Origin: Candidatus Iainarchaeum sp.
GTDB lineage: Archaea; Iainarchaeota; Iainarchaeia; Iainarchaeales; Iainarchaeaceae
Direction: 5' to 3'
Length of the DNA stretch: 8,333 nucleotides
Assembly: GCA_013331625.1 (NCBI GenBank)
Contig: DUGC01000117.1
Location: forward strand, 2,477 to 10,809
Within the stretch, counting starts at the first letter, position 1; each line of letters opens with the position of its first letter. The notes beneath the pieces were generated by a model, which was not told where the DNA came from, did no database searches, and saw only the letters and a program-made list of their open reading frames with translations. Below, piece after piece: positions 1 through 6,100 of the stretch. The translations under genes and the position numbers were made by a program.

Positions 1-2146
1 CGTCCCCCGTGGTCAGGCCATAATCATCCTCATCAAGGCCGCTTGATTGCGCCTCAAGGCGCGTCGCCCTCGCCTGCGATGTCTTGGGGGCGTTTACTTC
101 CTTGATCACAAGGGAGTCCTTTTCCATCAAAACATCATCGCCAACGCGCAGATGGACCCCTGCAACATCATAATCCTTCTCTTCGGGAATCCTGAGCTTG
201 AACTTTGCAATGTACTTTGCACCCGCCTTAACATTCTGGGCCTGACCGCCTGAACTGTCAAAGAGGCCTGCGAACTGCAGCTCGATATTGTCCTTGAGTA
301 TGGGCTTTTCCATTGTTACATCAAAAACCTGCGTGCTCGAAACAATCAGGGGCCGCTTTGCGGTAGTATAGGAAGCAAACACCTGCTCATCCTGCTTTTT
401 CGCTACCAGGTATATTTTCCTGTTGGCCTTGAGTTCCGGAAATTCCTTTGTGCCATTTGCATCCGTGATATCGCTCCCCACAAGCTGGTTTGTGCGGGCG
501 TCATAGAGCTCAATGCGCGAAAAAGGCACAGCCCTGCCTTCCTTGTCATTCACTATGGCCTTGATTGCGCCCATGCCGATCTCCATGTTGATTGTAAGGA
601 GCGCTTCGGAGATTTCGGCAGCGCTGCTGTCAAATGCCTTGGCATCGCTCCTTCCCGAAAACCCTTCGCGGAAAGCGAAAGCATAATAGTTGCCGGCGCT
701 CACTCCAGAAAACTTCGCGATGCCGTTAATGTCGCTTGCCCTTGAATTATACCCTGAAATGAAATTTGTCGATGCATTGTACAATGTCACGACCGCATTA
801 TTGATCGGGTTGCTGTCCTGATCTATGACTTTCACTTTAAGGCTGCCGCATGTGGTGGGCGTGCACTTCAAAAGCTGTGCCTGCGATGGCGTCTCGCTTA
901 TGCGAAGGCCGTTTAGCCTTGCGAACTGATAGCCATCCGCGACAACTATTGCCTTGTACTCAACATCCCTGCTGATATTGAACTGCGCCTCGCCTGCGCT
1001 GTTTGCGGATAATGTGGTCAGTTCTGAATCTCCTGCTGCGATGAGCAGCTTCACGCGCGCATTTGCAATGGCTGCCCCGCTTGCCTTGTCGGTAACCTTG
1101 AGAGTGATCTTCCCTTTTACCTGCTCTGATAGGATTAAATCTGTTGCCGCGCTCTTGCCGGACTCTGCAACGATGCGCTCTGATGTCGCCTCCCCATACA
1201 GGCCCAGCGGGTCATAGCTTTTTGCGACATATGATGCAGGCGGCTTATTGAATGTGGCCTTGCCGCCGGCACTGATCTTGGTGTCAATTGGCCCGACATT
1301 GGGGTTTTCCAAAAGCTCCGAATACTGGTATAGCTGGACATTTATGCCGTCGATGGGCCTCCCTTGTGCATCCTTCACATTTATGGTGATTGCTGAATCG
1401 ATGGCCCTCTCCTCCCTTAACTGTATCGAGGAATCAGCGGCGACAACGTTATAGCCCACCACATCGCTAAAACTCGTTGAATCGGAAACATCAACAGTAA
1501 GCCTTCCGCAGTTGCCCGGCACCCTCACTTGCGCAGTCCCGCGATCCGAAGGGCCAAGGCTCATTTCATCAATCGAAGGCGCATAGGGCTCGGAGCATTT
1601 GAATTTGAGGCTGAATGAACCCTGCACGGGCTGGCCGAGCGAATCAACAAGCCTTACAGTCCTTGTCGTGAAAGCCTCGTTTGCCCTTTGCAGCTTTACC
1701 TGCGCTGCCTTTGGCAGCTCATCAATTTTAACTGACTTTGTTTCAGACAAGTACCCGTCCTTTTCAACCAAAATATCGACAGTGCTCTCGCTGTTCACAT
1801 CAGGCTGTATTGCAGTGCCCAGTTCATCAGTTGTGTCCATTGATAACACAAAGCCGCCTGCCATGAAGGTCACGCTCGCCCCGCTAATCGGCTTTTCATC
1901 CAAATCAAGCACCGAAACCGTCAGGGCGTTCCCCGTCGCAGGGATGAGCAATCCGGAAACAGCGGCCAGAATGCCAAGGGCGATCATGAAAAAGGCAAGG
2001 GCAAAGGCCATGAAACTCGGGATGACTTTATCTATAGGGTCAATGATATCATAAACGGGAAAGCGTGTATTTACCCCGTCAAGGAATCCGTAATAGCGTT
2101 CCTCAAGTGAATAATAGAAATTTTTTGCCCCTTCCCACAAACCCAT
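1..2146 (-). CDS. Membrane-anchored tandem carboxypeptidase-regulatory-like repeat protein, 3' end beyond window
   Basis: From the ATG at 2146 the frame is open to the left edge, giving 715 complete codons with no stop. Residues 1-43 form an aromatic, acidic N-terminal segment (YYSLEERYYGFLDG, then DIIDPIDKVIPS). A single transmembrane helix follows at about 44-69 (FMAFALAFFMIALGILAAVSG). Everything after it is a chain of beta-sandwich domains of about 80-92 residues: 74-153, 161-244, 250-341, 345-427, 434-521 and 526-612. A different beta domain begins near 618 and is cut by the edge. The layout predicts a short cytoplasmic tail, one anchor and a long external stalk. Cys are few: C184/C213 within repeat 2 and C428/C433 between repeats 4 and 5. 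It has its own promoter region, lies 108 bases downstream of the membrane protein gene and has the same orientation. Repeats of this class are structural or binding modules, and no enzyme domain is visible. The role is likely adhesion, envelope scaffolding or partner binding, by inference. Confidence 0.95.
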   Translation of the reverse strand, partial: MGLWEGAKNFYYSLEERYYGFLDGVNTRFPVYDIIDPIDKVIPSFMAFALAFFMIALGILAAVSGLLIPATGNALTVSVLDLDEKPISGASVTFMAGGFVLSMDTTDELGTAIQPDVNSESTVDILVEKDGYLSETKSVKIDELPKAAQVKLQRANEAFTTRTVRLVDSLGQPVQGSFSLKFKCSEPYAPSIDEMSLGPSDRGTAQVRVPGNCGRLTVDVSDSTSFSDVVGYNVVAADSSIQLREERAIDSAITINVKDAQGRPIDGINVQLYQYSELLENPNVGPIDTKISAGGKATFNKPPASYVAKSYDPLGLYGEATSERIVAESGKSAATDLILSEQVKGKITLKVTDKASGAAIANARVKLLIAAGDSELTTLSANSAGEAQFNISRDVEYKAIVVADGYQFARLNGLRISETPSQAQLLKCTPTTCGSLKVKVIDQDSNPINNAVVTLYNASTNFISGYNSRASDINGIAKFSGVSAGNYYAFAFREGFSGRSDAKAFDSSAAEISEALLTINMEIGMGAIKAIVNDKEGRAVPFSRIELYDARTNQLVGSDITDANGTKEFPELKANRKIYLVAKKQDEQVFASYTTAKRPLIVSSTQVFDVTMEKPILKDNIELQFAGLFDSSGGQAQNVKAGAKYIAKFKLRIPEEKDYDVAGVHLRVGDDVLMEKDSLVIKEVNAPKTSQARATRLEAQSSGLDEDDYGLTTGD
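311..1927 (-). repeat. Six tandem carboxypeptidase-regulatory-like beta domains
   Basis: Each unit opens with a strand and turn of the form V-x-D-x(2-4)-P/A-I/V-x-G/N-A-x-V, for example VLDLDEKPISGASVTF, VKDAQGRPIDGINVQL, VTDKASGAAIANARVKL, VIDQDSNPINNAVVTL and VNDKEGRAVPFSRIEL. Most also have a later D-x-x-G or N-x-x-G turn before a strand (TDELGTA, SANSAGEAQF, SDINGIAKF, TDANGTKEF). Unit tops on the minus strand are at about 1927, 1666, 1399, 1114, 847 and 571. The pattern is clear at protein level but the DNA is diverged, so these are old duplications. Confidence 0.75.
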
Positions 2147-2150
2147 TAAA

Positions 2151-2158
2151 ATCACGCC
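2151..2158 (-). promoter_or_regulatory. Ribosome binding site deciding the start at 2146
   Basis: The minus strand reads GGCGTGATTTTAATG. GTGAT (2155-2151) matches the archaeal Shine-Dalgarno core and stands four bases before the ATG at 2146. The same GTG at 2155 is an in-frame alternative start just after a TAA at 2161-2159, but using it would leave the message without a binding site, so ATG 2146 is preferred. Confidence 0.6.
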
Positions 2159-2198
2159 TTAACTCAATAACCGTAAATTCATTTATGCTGGATCGAGA

Positions 2199-2213
2199 TT
2201 ATATAAGTTTCTC
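2199..2213 (-). promoter_or_regulatory. Proximal BRE/TATA-like promoter of the anchored repeat protein
   Basis: The minus strand reads GAGAAACTTATATAA, with a GAAAC BRE-like element next to TTATATAA. A start would be expected near 2177, giving a leader of about 30 bases. It lies 17 bases closer to the gene than the distal box. Which of the two is used cannot be told from sequence. Confidence 0.5.
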
Positions 2214-2215
2214 TT

Positions 2216-2230
2216 TATTTATAAGCCTTT
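2216..2230 (-). promoter_or_regulatory. Distal BRE/TATA-like promoter of the anchored repeat protein
   Basis: The minus strand reads AAAGGCTTATAAATA, a purine-rich BRE-like element followed by a good archaeal TATA box. With usual archaeal spacing (about 26 bases from the box centre) transcription would start near 2194, leaving a leader of about 48 bases before the ATG at 2146. It lies just downstream of the preceding hairpin, which fits an independent transcription unit. Confidence 0.55.
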
Positions 2231-2233
2231 TGT

Positions 2234-2253
2234 GGCAAAAAACAAGCTTTGCC
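2234..2253 (-). terminator. Hairpin with T-run after the membrane protein gene
   Basis: One base past the TGA at 2257-2255, the minus strand reads GGCAAA, an eight-base loop, then TTTGCC. The stem is six perfect pairs (2253-2248 with 2239-2234), and a run of six T (2242-2237) spans loop and second arm. Archaeal termination often needs only a T-run. The stem is short and no T-run follows it, so it may be a weak terminator or a chance fold. Confidence 0.4.
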
Positions 2254-2254
2254 T

Positions 2255-2755
2255 TCAGGTTTTTACCTGCCTTGCCAGATCCTTGATAAAATTCAGGTCA
2301 ATTGCCACTTCTTTGGGAAAATATCCATTCACTGAAAATCCCCAGAAGTAATAGCCAATTGCAATGCATGCAATGACTGCAATCAGTGCAACCAGTGCCC
2401 TTGGGGCCATTTTTTGTGAAAAATTTGCCCTGCCCGAAAGGTCCGCAAGTGCAGCCCGCCCAAGCGCGATGCCCTCAAGCATTGCGATATTAAGAGGCAC
2501 CACACTCAGGATTGTCACGAGCGGGGAAATAAGTGCAGCGCTGCCCAAGATGGCGCCTGCAAAAAGCATTGTCAGATATGCCATTTCCCCATAAAAGAAA
2601 GTTGAGAGCACAAATACCGCAAGGCACACAAGGCCCGCCTCAAGCCACATCGCGCCAAAATATCGGCCGGAAAATGGCAGGAGGAATGCCGCTGCCCCGA
2701 CGCCCAGTGAATAGAAAAGCACTCCCATTAGGATGTTTGCCCGGTTGTCAAGCAT
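2255..2755 (-). CDS. Small polytopic membrane protein, about five transmembrane segments
   Basis: This 166-residue protein is mostly hydrophobic. Probable transmembrane segments are at about 8-28, 35-54, 58-77, 78-99 and 119-138. The loop at 100-118 carries R100, R109 and K115, followed by R119 at the edge of the last segment, so by the positive-inside rule it should be cytoplasmic, giving an N-in, C-out topology with a 28-residue external tail. The ATG at 2755 lies four bases after the stop of the giant gene and is preceded by a GTGA ribosome-binding core, so the two genes are almost certainly one transcript and probably coupled. Size and segment number are compatible with SpoIIM-like (DUF95) membrane proteins, but I see no motif that establishes this. 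A role as membrane partner or assembly factor for the giant protein is suggested only by the coupling. Confidence 0.9.
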   Translation of the reverse strand: MLDNRANILMGVLFYSLGVGAAAFLLPFSGRYFGAMWLEAGLVCLAVFVLSTFFYGEMAYLTMLFAGAILGSAALISPLVTILSVVPLNIAMLEGIALGRAALADLSGRANFSQKMAPRALVALIAVIACIAIGYYFWGFSVNGYFPKEVAIDLNFIKDLARQVKT

Positions 2756-2759
2756 GCTT

Positions 2760-2763
2760 TCAC
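2760..2763 (-). promoter_or_regulatory. Ribosome binding site overlapping the giant gene's stop codon
   Basis: On the minus strand the sequence reads AAGTGAAAGCATG. GTGA (2763-2760) matches the core of the archaeal anti-Shine-Dalgarno complement GGTGATC and contains the TGA stop of the upstream gene. It lies four bases before the ATG at 2755. This arrangement favours termination-reinitiation by the same ribosome. Confidence 0.55.
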
Positions 2764-3104
2764 TTTAGAAATGCGCCCTCGTTCCAGAAAAGCTCAAGGG
2801 CCTCTGCGTCGGCCTTCACGCATACCTGCCCGTTGTCGCCTGCCCTGATTTTTTCAAGCAGGCTCTTGAGCGTGTAATCATTCGTCAAAAGCCCTCCCCT
2901 CCTGCGGTTGAGTTCAACTATCTGGCCGAACATGCTCGCGCTTGGGGTGATTATAGTGCCATCAATGGGGTCTTGGGATGATATTGCACTTCCCGACTCT
3001 TTAGCGCACCTGATTGAAATGCCTGACATGGAAGATCCCGATGCCTCTGCTGTCCTTGTCGGGGTGAAAATAATCCCTTCAAGGGTTAAAGTCCCTGTTT
3101 CCTG
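2760..3104 (-). other. Compact C-terminal domain of the giant protein
   Basis: Residues 1730-1843 follow the Pro/Gln linker. They start with a TLTLEGIIFTPT strand, contain C1762 and C1824, a basic NRRRGG turn, a predicted helix (TLKSLLEKIRAG), a VCVKAD strand and a final LELFWNEGAFLK. There is no hydrophobic tail or sorting-type motif, so it is unlikely to be a membrane anchor. C1762 and C1824 could pair. The isolated position after a linker suggests a terminal interaction or capping domain, which is inference. Confidence 0.5.
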
Positions 3105-6100
3105 CCCGCTTGCGGCTATCGGGGCCTGCGGGGGAACTGCCGGCGGCTGGTATTGCCCTGCCGGATATTGGTTGGGCTGGCCGTACCCTTGGGGCGGATA
3201 CTGGGTTGGCTGCCGGGCCGCCGGGGCTGCAGGCACGGGGGCCTCCCCGAACACTATGCCGCTATATTCCTTTTCAAGGTCGGCCCTCTCAGAGCACAAT
3301 GCCGATCCTTTGTATTGGGCGGTTGTAATGATATCGCCCGCGCTCTTCCCTATCCCTGAGCTTGCTGCCTTCATCGGCAGCAGGAGCGGGAATGTGCGCG
3401 GCATCCCGTTTTCGAGCGATTTGAACTCAAAGAGCACCCCTGCAGGGTTGAGCTGGGTGCCTTTCACTATTGTCGCCATGACCTTTATGGGGTCTGTCGG
3501 GGAATATGTGATGGCGCCCCTGCTGACCGAAATGATCCTTCCCCTCCTTGCGCTATCATAGCTGTTTGAGTAAATGAAAGTAATGGGCATGGATGCATTG
3601 TCATATTGTTCCTTGCGCGCCTGCGTAAGCTTTGCGTCCGTGTCGCTGTATTTGTTGAAATGCAAAAGCTCAGAGTTGGGCCCTGAAATGTTTGCGCCCG
3701 CATTGACCGCATTGTCAAATGGGATTGTGAGCAGCACATTCTTTTCATACTCGGAGGCAAACCCCGCCGCCCTGTTGTCAGTGTCAATGTCCTTGAGCGT
3801 CCTGTTCCTTTTGAATGAGATATTTGCGGCCTGTGTGCCGCCGGTATTTGCCGGCGCCCATGTATAGCCAATGAGCACGTTGTAATCGCCTGAAGATTCA
3901 CTTATCTGGGTGGTTTGTGCAAAGGAAACTTCAACATCGCCAATGCCCTTTTGCGAAATGAAATCGGGGTATGAACCCTTGAAATTCTGCCAGAGGGCCG
4001 GGTCGTACTTGTCAGTGGCAAGATACATGCGCGGGCTTATGTTGGAGCGCTCGAAATCCGCAAACGACCTGTACTTCACGGCATCAACCGACTTCTTTGC
4101 AGCCTCGCTCAGGACCGAGCCCTTTTCCACAAGCGCCTTCACTGCAGGGCTGAGGGTTGCAGCATTCATTGCCGTGAGCTTCCACTTTCCGTTTTGTACA
4201 AGTACTGTGAGGAATGATGCGGTTATAGTCTTCCCGTTTATCATGCAGCTTGTGTCAGTGCATTTTCCTGCGCCGATCGCGCTTACAATATTGTCATGCA
4301 ATGACCTGTAGTCAGCCATGCCCACGACGTACCATTTATCCCCGACTTTCCTGTTCGGCAAAATTGATGCATCTATCGAGTCAGTGTTAACTTCAAGCAC
4401 CACTTGCGCGCCCTCGAATCTGGCCCCTGCAGCGACCAGTTCAGAGAGCTTTCCCATGGCGGCATTTCCGTTCGGGATTATCTTTGTCAGGTTGTGGGCC
4501 GAATCCGTTGCGCTCGGGGTTGTTGAGCGCAGCGCTGCAATATTGGCCTTCATTTCCTTTACCTGCGGCTCGTTGCCCAATTGCCTCTCATCGAGCAGGG
4601 GCACAAGGTCAATAACCCTGCCATCGCTTCCAAGGAAGTAAGCATAATCCTTGTTCTGCATGAGCACATAGCGGTACATGTCCTCAGAGCTGATCTTGTC
4701 CTTATTGCACACAAACCCTGCCCCCGGCCTGCATGTGCCTATCTGGCCGTTGCTGTCTGCGCCAAGTACTGCTGCAAGCTTTTTTATTTCCGAAATCTTC
4801 TGCGTCAGGGCAAGTGATGCCTGCACCCCGTCACAAAATGCCGGCGCTGCAAATGCTGCAGGGTCATTCAGGCTGCGCATGCTCCCTGATGCAGCCAGCA
4901 CATCGCATGCATCCTTTTGTATCCCGGCATCATTTCCGCTTCCCGGCACCCTCCAGTCAAGCTTTAGGTGCTGGAACCCGTACTTTGTGTAAACGCTCTG
5001 CCCAGTTTCGCCTTCCCTGCATGCATATGAGTACTGCTGCGCTACGCCGCCCGTCACGGGGCCTGCTGCAGTGCCATCCCTTGCCTTGATATAAATATTT
5101 ACGGGGAACCTGTGGATCTGCGTGCCTGCGGGGGCGATCCTCGATACTTTGCTGATTGTACTGACATTGATAAATTCCGCGCGCTTTCCGTTCCATTTGG
5201 AATCATCAAATGTCAAAGTTGCCTCGTGGCCGTCATGGGTTACAGTCATCCGGAGGCCGCTTTTTGGATCGACGAACTCTGCGGGGTTGAATGGTTCGCT
5301 GATCGTATCGACAGTTCCGCACCCTCCCTGCTCCTTGATTATGAAGAGCCCCCCGTTTTCTTTGGTGGAATATTGCTGCAGCGGAAGGTCCCCCAGTGAG
5401 CGGAAATCAAGTGCGCTGTTGTTGATGCAGTTGTTCGGCTGGAACCTCGGGTCGCCAAAGGTTGTGAACTGCTCATTTAAGCGCTCTGCATATTCAAGCA
5501 GCGGCCAGAAATCCTGGATAATCATGGGGAAGTATGTTGTCTTCATCCCTCCGCTCGGGGTCGAGAACCTTACAATGAGGTTTGTCCTGCCCTGCACCGC
5601 GTAATACCCTGATGTTGCAAAGTACCTCAAATTCCCGATATTTGCAAATGCATTTGCGCTAAAGAAATTTGCTGGCGGCGCCCTGTTGCGGTATTCGCTC
5701 AGGTTCTTCACTACCTCAAATTCAAGCTGCTGCACCACTTTGCCGTTTGCAGATGAAGTTGTGTTTTCTCCCAAAAGCGCCCAGTCCTGTATCATATTAA
5801 TAGGCCCTGTCGGCCCCGTTCCTGTCCCCGGCGGGTTGTACTGTGCCGCGGCCCCCGCAGTTGTCATGGGCTGCTTTGCCCCGCTTGTCCCCAGAGGGGA
5901 ATTGAACGGGTCGGACGGGTTTGAAATTGCAGAGTTTGTGAACATCACCGCATTGTTCGTGGCTTCAAGGAATACGCCCTGGTCGTAGCACGAATTGTAA
6001 ACCGTGAGCACAACCGGCTTTCCGATGAAATTATTGAATGAAAGCGTCCTTGAAGGGCTTACGGATATGCAGTCCTTGTAGTTCTTTGCAAACTCGTTTG

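Noticed and set aside
1010..1030. Possible protease or metal-binding motif (HDGHE) in the giant protein, residue numbers given
   Set aside because: The residues THDGHEATL form a beta turn without HExxH spacing or other supporting ligands, so no catalytic role is claimed.
1599..2054. Plus-strand open frame of 151 codons
   Set aside because: It is antisense to the membrane anchor and first repeats of the anchored protein, whose minus-strand frame has a start, binding site, promoter and repeat pattern.
2065..2286. Plus-strand open frame of 73 codons spanning the intergenic region
   Set aside because: It crosses the ends of two minus-strand genes and the TATA boxes, has no binding site of note, and its composition reflects the AT-rich promoter.
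2255..2755. Firm assignment of the membrane protein to the SpoIIM family
   Set aside because: Length and segment number fit, but the characteristic conserved positions of that family are not evident, so it is kept only as an alternative.
2908..3561. Plus-strand open frame of 217 codons
   Set aside because: It lies fully antisense to the giant gene, where the domain pattern, linker and C-terminal region are clearly coded on the minus strand. Its translation shows no recognisable organisation.
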